From: Pelethousia sp034933245 | GTDB lineage: Bacteria; Bacillota; Clostridia; Christensenellales; CAG-138 | Direction of reading: 5' to 3' | DNA length: 64,000 nucleotides | Assembly (NCBI GenBank): GCA_034933245.1 | Contig: JAYFNX010000023.1 | Coordinates: forward strand, 43,135-107,134 | In this document: positions 9,829 through 16,693 of the stretch, piece by piece | Numbering within the stretch: the first letter of the stretch is position 1 | How the letters are laid out: each line of letters begins with the position of its first letter | Program-made: the position numbers and the translations under genes | The notes under the pieces: model-generated | What the model was told of the DNA's origin: nothing | Database searches by the model: none | What the model saw: the letters and a program-made list of their open reading frames with translations, nothing else

Positions 9829-9861
9829 AAAAGCGCATTATGTAGATTGTCGACGAAATAA

Positions 9862-9887
9862 AAAGAACGGTCGTATGGCCGTTCTTT
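9862..9887 (+). terminator. Hairpin after MgtC-like gene
   Basis: An 11-bp stem with one G-T pair (AAAGAACGG... with ...CCGTTCTTT) and a GTAT loop. The T-run after it is short, so it is probably a moderate terminator separating the importer cluster from the hydrogenase operon. Confidence 0.6.
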
Positions 9888-9987
9888 CCTATTAATCCGC
9901 CATGTGGGCACAAATGAGCACTTGTGTCCGCGGATTGGTGAATCTTTCACGAAAAAAACAAGGGAATACTTTTCAAGCGCATCATTC

Positions 9988-10012
9988 TGTGATAAACTTA
10001 ACAGCATACAAT
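9988..10012 (+). promoter_or_regulatory. Candidate Rex-like operator and -10 box of the hydrogenase operon
   Basis: TGTGATAAACTTAACA at 9988-10003 resembles the known Rex redox-repressor operator (TTGTTAA-N4-TTAACAA) in its right half and partly in its left. A TACAAT -10 box follows at 10007-10012. Rex commonly controls clostridial hydrogenase genes by NADH/NAD+ ratio. The match is imperfect and no rex gene is in the window. Confidence 0.3.
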
Positions 10013-10071
10013 ATAGACAAATCTTTAAATATCATTACAATGTTTGTGAAACAAGCAAGGAGGACGTATTC

Positions 10072-10563
10072 ATGACAACTGAGAAGAGCGCGCGCGCAGA
10101 GGGGTACAAACAGCTCGATGGTGTAATCCGTCAATGGAAGGATCAGCCCGGCGGGTTGCTGCCGGTCATGCAGCAAGCACAAGCTATCATTGGCTGCGTT
10201 GACGAAGAGGTGCAGAACTATATTTCGGAAGCGATGAGTGTGCCTGTAACAGACATCTATGGCATCTCCACCTTCTATTCCCTCTTTACCCTGGAGCCAA
10301 AAGGAAAATATTCCGTGGGTCTATGCTTGGGTACCGCGTGCTATGTAAAAGGCTCCCAGCTTGTTCTGGAGGAGCTGCAGAAAGTTCTTGGCGGTGTTGA
10401 GGTGGGTAAGACCACGGAAGACGGTCTCTTTACGCTGGATGCCACCCGTTGTATCGGCTGCTGCGGCCTTGCGCCGGCCATGATGATCAACGGCGAGGTT
10501 TACGGCCGCTTGGTTCCGCAAGACATCCCTGGTATTATAGAAAAATATCTCAAACAGGGTTAA
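10072..10563 (+). CDS. hndA: NuoE-like [2Fe-2S] subunit of a bifurcating hydrogenase/diaphorase (HydC/HndA type)
   Basis: Small electron-transfer subunit homologous to complex I NuoE. In bifurcating [FeFe] hydrogenases it works with a NuoF-like flavoprotein to oxidise or reduce NAD(P)H. The start at 10072 follows an AAGGAGG site and gives 164 residues; the frame opens earlier but without a ribosome site. The [2Fe-2S] ligands are visible as Cys85, Cys90, Cys127 and Cys131 (CX4C...CX3C). It is the first gene of a nine-gene operon ending with the NuoF-like subunit at 14735. Confidence 0.92.
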   Translation: MTTEKSARAEGYKQLDGVIRQWKDQPGGLLPVMQQAQAIIGCVDEEVQNYISEAMSVPVTDIYGISTFYSLFTLEPKGKYSVGLCLGTACYVKGSQLVLEELQKVLGGVEVGKTTEDGLFTLDATRCIGCCGLAPAMMINGEVYGRLVPQDIPGIIEKYLKQG

Positions 10564-10582
10564 CGCACAGGAAAGGAACAGC

Positions 10583-10939
10583 ATGAAATTAGCGCGCATG
10601 GCGGAAATCCTTGAGGCTGAGGTCATCTGTGGGCACGAAAATTTAGACATTGATATCCCCGTGGCGGTTGCCAGCGATATGATGAGCGATGTTCTGGCTT
10701 ATACGGAGCAGGACAGAGTGCTTCTCTCCGGGCTTTGCACGGTGCATACCGTGCTTACAGCCCAGATCCTGGATTTAAGCGCCATCATTTTCGTGCGGGC
10801 AAAAATGCCCACCCCTGAAATGATCGAAAAGGCTACGCAGAACGGCATTACCCTTCTACGCACGAAGTACACCATGTATGTTGCCTGTGGCGAGCTGTAC
10901 AAAAACGGCCTCGAAGGTCGCCGGAGGGTGAATGGGTAA
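10583..10939 (+). CDS. DRTGG-domain protein (first copy)
   Basis: A 118-residue soluble protein resembling the DRTGG fold found in HPr-kinase-related and phosphotransacetylase-associated proteins. It occurs repeatedly inside clostridial [FeFe]-hydrogenase operons. Visible features are alternating beta-alpha stretches with a central segment DRVLLSGLCTVHTVLTAQIL and a C-terminal region typical of nucleotide- or phosphate-responsive modules, but no catalytic motif. It is 20 bases after the NuoE-like gene and overlaps the next gene by eight bases. A related copy lies at 12716. Its function is unknown; a small-molecule-sensing role is an inference. Confidence 0.75.
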   Translation: MKLARMAEILEAEVICGHENLDIDIPVAVASDMMSDVLAYTEQDRVLLSGLCTVHTVLTAQILDLSAIIFVRAKMPTPEMIEKATQNGITLLRTKYTMYVACGELYKNGLEGRRRVNG

Positions 10940-11366
10940 CGCTGCGCATGAAACCTTCCAGGAGATACGGCGGGTTGAAGGGGGCAATTTTGCCACCGCT
11001 GGCCAGGTTGCCGCTTCCTTCAAAAACACGCTGAGGAAGCTGGGCGTTGCATCCCCTGTGGTGCGGCGGGTAGCCATCTCCTCTTATGAGGCGGAAATTA
11101 ATTTGGCCATTCATTCCTGGGGAGGGACAATGCAGCTTACCGTTTATCCGGATCGTATCCGCCTTTTGGTGGAGGATGTGGGGCCCGGCATAGCGGACAT
11201 TGATTTGGCCATGCAGGAAGGTTATTCTACGGCATCCGAAGAGGTGCGTATGTTAGGTTTTGGGGCAGGCATGGGCATGCCCAATATGAAACGCTGTTCC
11301 GATTCTTTTCAAATCGTCTCCGCATTAGGCACAGGAACTTCTATTACAATGGATTTCAATTTATAA
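10932..11366 (+). CDS. Anti-sigma-factor-like GHKL ATP-binding protein
   Basis: Single-domain HATPase_c protein of the RsbW/RsbT/SpoIIAB group, 144 residues. The N-box region is YEAEINLAIHS (the usual Asn is not obvious), the G1 box is VEDVGPGI, and the glycine-rich lid is GFGAGMGMPNMK. There is no phosphoacceptor domain, so it is not a histidine kinase by itself. Such proteins phosphorylate or bind anti-anti-sigma partners; a SpoIIE-type phosphatase at 21019 could be the opposing enzyme. It overlaps the preceding DRTGG gene and precedes the hydrogenase-domain gene by 21 bases. Confidence 0.82.
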   Translation: MGNAAHETFQEIRRVEGGNFATAGQVAASFKNTLRKLGVASPVVRRVAISSYEAEINLAIHSWGGTMQLTVYPDRIRLLVEDVGPGIADIDLAMQEGYSTASEEVRMLGFGAGMGMPNMKRCSDSFQIVSALGTGTSITMDFNL

Positions 11367-11387
11367 CGGCAAGGAGGTGCTGCTACC

Positions 11388-12674
11388 ATGTCATCGCAAG
11401 AGCTATATCATAGCGTTAAATTAGAGAGGGATAAATGCGTGGGCTGCACCACTTGCTTAAAGCGATGCCCCATGGAATGCATTCGCGTACGGAATGGGAA
11501 GGCCAACATCCTTTATGATCTGTGCATTGATTGCGGCGTATGCGTGCAGAACTGTCCGCATCAGGCAAAGGTGGCACAGACAGACCCGATCAACGCCATT
11601 TATCGCTTCAAGCACCGCATCGCCCTGCCTGCGCCTGCTCTTTATGGGCAGTTCCGCAATTTACCCAGCGTAGACAACGTGCTGAACGCTTTGCTGGGCC
11701 TCGGCTTTAGCGATGTGTTTGAGGTGGCCCGGGCGGCGGACATCGTTTCCGCTACCGTGCGGAAGATCCTTAAAACCAATCAATGCAGGCCTTTGATTTC
11801 CTCGGCTTGTCCGGCGGTGGTCGCGCTCATCCGCATCCGCTTCCCGGAGCTTTTGCCCAATGTGGCCGACGTGCTTTCCCCGAAGGAACTGGCGGCTCGC
11901 ATGGCAAAGGAGGAATATTCCAAGGCCCATGGAGTCCCCATAGAGGAAATCGGGGCATTTTTCATCACGCCCTGTCCCGCCAAAATGGCCAGCATCCATT
12001 CCGGTCGCAAGACCATGGTGGATGGTGCTATCGCCATCCAGGATATTTATGGCCTGCTGAGCTCGCAGCTTAAGCAAGAGGTGCCGGAATCGGTTCGCCG
12101 CAGACGGCACGCTACCTGGCAAGGCATTAACTGGGCCAATTATGGCGGCGAAGGAGCGGCTCTGGATTGCAACAACATCCTCTCTGTGGATGGGATTCAT
12201 AATGTAATCCACGTGCTGGAAGAAATTGAAAACGGTCGGTTGGACGATCTTGATTTCTTCGAGGGCGCTTCTTGTGAGGGCGGATGCGTGGGCGGTCCGC
12301 TGGTATTTGAGAACGCCTTTGTTGCCAAAAATTCCCTGCGCAAGCTTATTGAACGCATGCGCACGGAAGAAGTGGATCATCCCATGCCACCGGTGGAACC
12401 CCGGGATGATATTCGCCTTTCCGCCCCCCTGGAACCTCGCCCTGCCATCAAGCTCAGCGATAACATCAGCGAAGCCATTGCCAAGATGGAGCGCATCGAA
12501 GCCCTTACCAAAACCTTTAAGGGCCTGGATTGCGGTTCCTGCGGCAGCCCAACCTGCCGCACGTTGGCCGAGGATATCGTGCAGGGGCGGGCCAATGAGA
12601 TGGATTGCGTATTCAAGCTTAAGGAGAAGGTGGAAGAGCTTGCCAGGCAGATGGTGGATCTAACAAACCTATAA
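11388..12674 (+). CDS. Divergent [FeFe]-hydrogenase-domain ferredoxin protein (putative sensory hydrogenase)
   Basis: A 428-residue protein with two N-terminal [4Fe-4S] ferredoxin motifs (Cys17-Cys31 and Cys46-Cys56 regions), an H-cluster-type hydrogenase domain, and a C-terminal CGSCGSPTC Fe-S motif near residue 385. H-cluster ligand candidates are Cys141 (in SSACP), Cys196 (in TPCPAK) and Cys296/Cys300 (CEGGC). Compared with the catalytic TSCCP motif, the Cys before Cys141 is Ala140; in catalytic enzymes this Cys relays protons. That substitution and the missing Trp after the motif place it with putative sensory (group C/D) rather than fast catalytic enzymes. A strong AAGGAGG site precedes it. 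Confidence 0.85.
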   Translation: MSSQELYHSVKLERDKCVGCTTCLKRCPMECIRVRNGKANILYDLCIDCGVCVQNCPHQAKVAQTDPINAIYRFKHRIALPAPALYGQFRNLPSVDNVLNALLGLGFSDVFEVARAADIVSATVRKILKTNQCRPLISSACPAVVALIRIRFPELLPNVADVLSPKELAARMAKEEYSKAHGVPIEEIGAFFITPCPAKMASIHSGRKTMVDGAIAIQDIYGLLSSQLKQEVPESVRRRRHATWQGINWANYGGEGAALDCNNILSVDGIHNVIHVLEEIENGRLDDLDFFEGASCEGGCVGGPLVFENAFVAKNSLRKLIERMRTEEVDHPMPPVEPRDDIRLSAPLEPRPAIKLSDNISEAIAKMERIEALTKTFKGLDCGSCGSPTCRTLAEDIVQGRANEMDCVFKLKEKVEELARQMVDLTNL

Positions 12675-12715
12675 GCATAGAACTGTTGAACCATAGAATG
12701 AAGGAGGGAAACGGC

Positions 12716-13051
12716 GTGACGGTTGCACAATTGATAGAAGCCTTGGAACTCCGCCTACTTACCCCTAAGGCCGATATGAGCCGCAAAGTTACGGGCGGTT
12801 GCACAGGCGACCTACTTAGCTTCGTAATGGCGAAGGGCGAGAGCGGCATGGTTTGGATCACGGTTCAGACCCATTTAAATGTAATTGCTGTGGCTAGCCT
12901 GCACGAGTTCTCTTGCGTCATTGTGGCAGAGAACTGTACCGTGGAGGCAGATACTTTGGCAAAGGCGGAGGAAGAGGGCATTCCGGTGTTTGTCAGTTCC
13001 CTTTCCAGCTATGCCCTGGCCGGAAAGTTATACGAATTGGGCGTGCGCTAA
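12716..13051 (+). CDS. DRTGG-domain protein (second copy)
   Basis: A 111-residue relative of the protein at 10583. I chose the GTG at 12716 because AAGGAGG lies eight bases upstream; an in-frame ATG at 12686 lacks one. It reads as alternating beta strands and helices with a glycine-rich GGCTGDLL segment near residue 30, where the first copy lacks the glycines. Its TAA overlaps the ATG of the PHP gene by one base, so translation is coupled. The two copies flank the divergent hydrogenase gene. Function unknown. Confidence 0.75.
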   Translation: MTVAQLIEALELRLLTPKADMSRKVTGGCTGDLLSFVMAKGESGMVWITVQTHLNVIAVASLHEFSCVIVAENCTVEADTLAKAEEEGIPVFVSSLSSYALAGKLYELGVR

Positions 13052-13776
13052 TGCGCGCCCGGGTGGATTTGCATATGCACTCCTGCCTGTCCCCCTGCGC
13101 GGATAATGACATGACCCCGTGGAATATCGTGGGTATGGCTAAGCTCAAGGGATTGGATGCGGTGGCGGTTTGCGACCACAACTGTGCAGCCAACCTGCCC
13201 GCCGCCATGAAAGCGGGGCGGGAATATGGCGTATGCGTGGTGCCTGGTATGGAAGTTACCAGCCGGGAGGATATCCACCTGCTCTGCTATTTTCCGTTGT
13301 TGGAACAGGCCCTGGAGATGAGCGCCTTCGTGGGGGAACGCCAGCTTGCCATAAAAAACAAGCCGTCGATTTTTGGCGAACAGCGCTTAGTAAATGAGGA
13401 CGATGAGCCCATAGGCGAAGTGGAGCAGTTGTTGCTGTCCGCATGCAGCCTCACTTTGGATGAAATCGACTATACGGCGCGCAGGATGGGGGGCGTAATG
13501 GTTCCCGCTCATATTAACAAAGGCGCCAACAGCCTTTTGCCCATTCTTGGCTTTATGCCGGAAGAGCCGGACATGCCTACGGTGGAAATTTATAGGACGC
13601 GGCCCCATAGCGCATTGGAAAAGCTGTGTATTCTTTCCAGCGACGCGCACCAACTGGGAGATATTCTCGAAGAGGGGCATCCGCTTTTTTGCCGGGAATT
13701 AACGCCACAAGGCATCGTGGAAGCTTTGCTGGGCGGCAAGGCATTTGGGTTGGCTATGGAAAGGAGCGGGCAGTGA
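13051..13776 (+). CDS. PHP-domain metal-dependent phosphoesterase-like protein
   Basis: A 241-residue PHP (polymerase and histidinol phosphatase) domain protein. The metal-binding HMHS motif is at residues 7-10, followed by a CDHN motif near residue 49, a GMEVTSRED segment near 70 and SSDAH near 200, all typical of the TrpH-like branch. Such proteins hydrolyse phosphoesters, including some nucleotides. The ATG overlaps the preceding stop (TAATG), and its TGA overlaps the next GTG. Its place in a hydrogenase operon suggests it removes or senses a phosphorylated ligand or protein, but the substrate is unknown. Confidence 0.85.
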   Translation: MRARVDLHMHSCLSPCADNDMTPWNIVGMAKLKGLDAVAVCDHNCAANLPAAMKAGREYGVCVVPGMEVTSREDIHLLCYFPLLEQALEMSAFVGERQLAIKNKPSIFGEQRLVNEDDEPIGEVEQLLLSACSLTLDEIDYTARRMGGVMVPAHINKGANSLLPILGFMPEEPDMPTVEIYRTRPHSALEKLCILSSDAHQLGDILEEGHPLFCRELTPQGIVEALLGGKAFGLAMERSGQ

Positions 13777-14321
13777 AGGAAATATCCCTCCACATTCTGG
13801 ATCTTGTGCAAAACTCTATCCGGGCGGGTGCGAAAAACATTAGCTTGGATATTGCGGAAGACGGGCCTGCGGATACATTTTCCGTTACCATTGAGGATGA
13901 CGGTTGCGGGATGCCTCCCGAATTGGCAAAGGCTGTAACCAGCCCCTTTGTTACCACTCGTACCACCCGAAAGGTTGGGTTGGGCATTCCCCTTTTCAAG
14001 GCAGGCTGCGAAGCTTGTGATGGCTCTTTTCAGTTGACAAGCCAGGAGGGGAAGGGAACCCGCCTGGAGGGCGTATACCGCCGCAACCATATCGATCGGC
14101 CCCCTTTGGGCAATATTGCCGATACCGTGCTCCTACTCATTGCGGGCAACCCTGAAATTCACTTTCGTTATTCCCACCGGGTTGACGGCTTGCAATATGA
14201 GCTGGATACCGAGCAACTGCGGCGCATCTTGGGGGAAGCCCCCTTGGATGCCCCGGAAGTCACGGCCTTTATCAAGGATTTCCTTATTAATAATGAATTA
14301 GAACTATATGGAGGTACGTAA
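13773..14321 (+). CDS. GHKL ATP-binding protein (second copy in operon)
   Basis: A 182-residue HATPase_c protein. The start is a GTG at 13773 overlapping the PHP stop (GTGA), with AAGGAG seven bases before. It has a clear N-box (DLVQNSIRAGA), a G1 box (DDGCGM), a GLGIPLFK lid and a C-terminal extension of about 70 residues, but no dimerisation/phosphoacceptor domain. It is more histidine-kinase-like than the RsbW-like protein at 10932. It may be a protein kinase or a nucleotide-gated regulator of the neighbouring hydrogenase-domain protein; this is inference. Confidence 0.82.
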   Translation: MKEISLHILDLVQNSIRAGAKNISLDIAEDGPADTFSVTIEDDGCGMPPELAKAVTSPFVTTRTTRKVGLGIPLFKAGCEACDGSFQLTSQEGKGTRLEGVYRRNHIDRPPLGNIADTVLLLIAGNPEIHFRYSHRVDGLQYELDTEQLRRILGEAPLDAPEVTAFIKDFLINNELELYGGT

Positions 14322-14324
14322 TCG

Positions 14325-14693
14325 ATGAAAACCCTGCAAGAACTGGAAGCGATCCGAGAGAAGACGCTCAACGAGCTCAACCTGCGCAAGAACCGGGAAG
14401 ATGGTGTGCGTGTGGTGGTAGGACTTGCTACCTGCGGTATCGCGGCGGGCGCGAGGCCCGTAATGGCAGCTTTCGTGGATGAGGTCAACAAACGCAATCT
14501 CCACAACGTAGTCGTTTCCCAGACCGGTTGCATTGGCCTGTGCCGTCTGGAGCCTATCGTGGAGGTATATATGCCCGGGAAGGAGAAGGTTACCTACTGT
14601 AAGGTAAAGGCCGAGCAGGTTGCCCGCATCGTATCCGAGCACATTGTCAATGGCAACCCCGTAGTGGAGTATACCATTGGCAGCTATGAATAA
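14325..14693 (+). CDS. hndB: Thioredoxin-like [2Fe-2S] ferredoxin (HndB type)
   Basis: A 122-residue thioredoxin-like [2Fe-2S] ferredoxin. Ligand cysteines are Cys45 area (ATCGIAAGARP, one Cys) and the QTGCIGLCRLEP pair. The first CX4-10C site has only one obvious Cys, as often seen in the HndB subunit of NADP-reducing hydrogenase clusters. It would shuttle electrons within or to the diaphorase. It starts three bases after the ATPase gene and is followed 41 bases later by the NuoF-like subunit. Confidence 0.88.
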   Translation: MKTLQELEAIREKTLNELNLRKNREDGVRVVVGLATCGIAAGARPVMAAFVDEVNKRNLHNVVVSQTGCIGLCRLEPIVEVYMPGKEKVTYCKVKAEQVARIVSEHIVNGNPVVEYTIGSYE

Positions 14694-14734
14694 GAATTCT
14701 AGGCATTTGAAAATGAATTAAAGGAGAATATGAA

Positions 14735-16525
14735 ATGATTTACCGTTCGCACGTACTGGTTTGCGCAGGCACGGGTTGCACCTCGTCCAACTCGCTGCAA
14801 ATCATCGAGAATTTTACCAAGCTCATTGCGGAAAAAGGCTACGACAAGGAGATTCAGGTTATCCGAACCGGCTGTTTTGGCCTGTGCGCCGCCGGCCCCG
14901 TTGTGGTTGTTTATCCCGAGGGCATATATTATAGCCGCGTTACGCCCGAAGACGTGGCGGAAATCGTAAACGAGCACCTCATCAAAGGCCGTCCCGTTCA
15001 GCGTCTGATTTATAAAGAAAAGAACGATGAGGGTATCAACACCACCCTGAGCGAATCCGATTTTTATAAAAAGCAGCACCGCGTGGCCTTGCGCAACTGC
15101 GGCATGATCGACCCTGAGAATATTGATGAGTATATTGCTTTTGATGGATACAAGGCACTGGAAAAGTGCCTGACGGAGCTCTCCAGAGACGACGTGGTGA
15201 ACATGGTTTTGGCGTCCGGCCTTCGCGGTCGTGGCGGCGGCGGTTTCCCCACGGGCCTCAAATGGAAGTTCGCCAAGGCGCCCGAGAGCGATGTGAAGTA
15301 TGTTTGCTGTAATGCGGACGAGGGCGACCCCGGCGCGTTCATGGATCGCTCCGTTCTGGAAGGCGACCCTCACTCCGTGCTGGAGGCCATGGCCATTGCC
15401 GGCTATTGCATCGGCGCACAGCAGGGATATATCTATGTACGTGCGGAATATCCCATCGCTGTGAAGCGCCTGCGCATCGCCATTAACCAAGCCCGCGAAT
15501 ACGGCCTCTTGGGCGATAATATCATGGGCAAGGGCTTTAAGTTCGATATCGATCTGCGCTTGGGCAGCGGCGCGTTCGTATGCGGCGAAGAAACGGCGCT
15601 TTTGGCTTCCATCGAAGGCCAGCGCGGCGAGCCCCGTACCCGCCCGCCGTTCCCTGCCGTAAAGGGCCTGTGGGGCAAGCCCACCCTGCTCAACAACGTG
15701 GAAACCTATGCGAACATCTGTCAGATCATCAACAAAGGGCCCGAATGGTTTGCGTCTATGGGCACAGAGAAGAGCAAGGGCACCAAAGTATTCGCTTTGG
15801 GTGGCAAAATTAACAACACCGGCCTTGTGGAAATCCCCATGGGTACCACGCTGCGGGAGATCATTTTTGATATCGGCGGCGGCATCCCCAACGGCAAGAA
15901 GTTCAAAGCAGCGCAGACAGGCGGCCCCTCCGGCGGTTGCATTCCTGCCGAACATCTGGACATCCCTATCGATTACGATAACCTCATCTCCATCGGTTCT
16001 ATGATGGGCTCCGGCGGTATGATCGTCATGGATGAGGATAACTGCATGGTGAACATCGCTAAGTTCTTCCTGGAGTTCACCGTAGATGAGAGTTGCGGCA
16101 AGTGCCCGCCCTGCCGCATCGGAACCCGCCGCATGCTGGAGATGCTAGAGCGCATCACCGAGGGCAAAGGCAAGCCCGGCGATATCGAGAAATTGGAGAC
16201 CCTGGCGAGGAACATTAAGGCATCCGCCCTGTGCGGTTTAGGCCAGACCGCGCCTAACCCCGTGCTTTCCACCATCCGTTATTTCCGGGATGAGTACGAG
16301 GCGCATATCAACGAAAAGCGGTGCCCTGCCGGCGTGTGCAAGGCGTTGCTCAACTTTGTTATCGATCCCGAGAAGTGCAAAGGCTGCACCATGTGCGCCC
16401 GCCAGTGTCCTTCCGGCGCCATCACTGGCACCGTTCGCCAGGCGCATGTGATCGATAACAGCAAGTGCGTAAAATGTGGCGCTTGCATGGAGGTCTGTAA
16501 GTTCGGTGCCATCAGCCGCAAGTAA
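14735..16525 (+). CDS. hndC: NuoF-like flavoprotein subunit of a bifurcating hydrogenase/diaphorase (HydB/HndC type)
   Basis: A 596-residue multi-domain subunit that binds FMN and NAD(P)H. The domains in order are a thioredoxin-like [2Fe-2S] domain (residues 1-90; two Cys pairs seen), the NuoF core with a GRGGGGFPTG FMN loop and the NADEGDPGAF motif, an SLBB region, a [4Fe-4S] site in CGKCPPCR, and two C-terminal [4Fe-4S] ferredoxin motifs (CKGCTMCARQC and CVKCGACMEVC). This is the architecture of HydB/HndC in electron-bifurcating [FeFe] hydrogenases. A HydA/HndD catalytic gene normally follows, but here the operon ends with a terminator. Confidence 0.93.
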   Translation: MIYRSHVLVCAGTGCTSSNSLQIIENFTKLIAEKGYDKEIQVIRTGCFGLCAAGPVVVVYPEGIYYSRVTPEDVAEIVNEHLIKGRPVQRLIYKEKNDEGINTTLSESDFYKKQHRVALRNCGMIDPENIDEYIAFDGYKALEKCLTELSRDDVVNMVLASGLRGRGGGGFPTGLKWKFAKAPESDVKYVCCNADEGDPGAFMDRSVLEGDPHSVLEAMAIAGYCIGAQQGYIYVRAEYPIAVKRLRIAINQAREYGLLGDNIMGKGFKFDIDLRLGSGAFVCGEETALLASIEGQRGEPRTRPPFPAVKGLWGKPTLLNNVETYANICQIINKGPEWFASMGTEKSKGTKVFALGGKINNTGLVEIPMGTTLREIIFDIGGGIPNGKKFKAAQTGGPSGGCIPAEHLDIPIDYDNLISIGSMMGSGGMIVMDEDNCMVNIAKFFLEFTVDESCGKCPPCRIGTRRMLEMLERITEGKGKPGDIEKLETLARNIKASALCGLGQTAPNPVLSTIRYFRDEYEAHINEKRCPAGVCKALLNFVIDPEKCKGCTMCARQCPSGAITGTVRQAHVIDNSKCVKCGACMEVCKFGAISRK

Positions 16526-16557
16526 TGAAAAGATCTGCTCCAGATTTAAACTTGGAA

Positions 16558-16588
16558 CGGCAGGGATGCGTGGCACGCATCCCTGCCG
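16558..16588 (+). terminator. Strong hairpin ending the hydrogenase-type operon
   Basis: A perfect 14-bp inverted repeat with a three-base loop, followed by CATTTTC. It lies 33 bases after the NuoF-like stop and marks the real end of the operon. Confidence 0.8.
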
Positions 16589-16645
16589 CATTTTCACCCG
16601 TTCACGCAGAGCGCGTCGAAGACAGCATACCGTTAGGCATACATA

Positions 16646-16680
16646 AGAATAGGACGACGTGAAGTACGCCGTCCTATTCT
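16646..16680 (-). terminator. Terminator of the PhoB/PhoR-like operon
   Basis: An 11-bp inverted repeat (AGAATAGGACG and complement) just after the kinase stop on the minus strand, adjacent to TCTT-rich sequence. It and the preceding hairpin separate two convergent transcripts. Confidence 0.6.
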
Positions 16681-16693
16681 AAGCAAAAGAATT

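Noticed and set aside
14699..15955. Long minus-strand frame opposite the NuoF-like gene
   Set aside because: The plus-strand protein has all cofactor motifs; the antisense frame has none.
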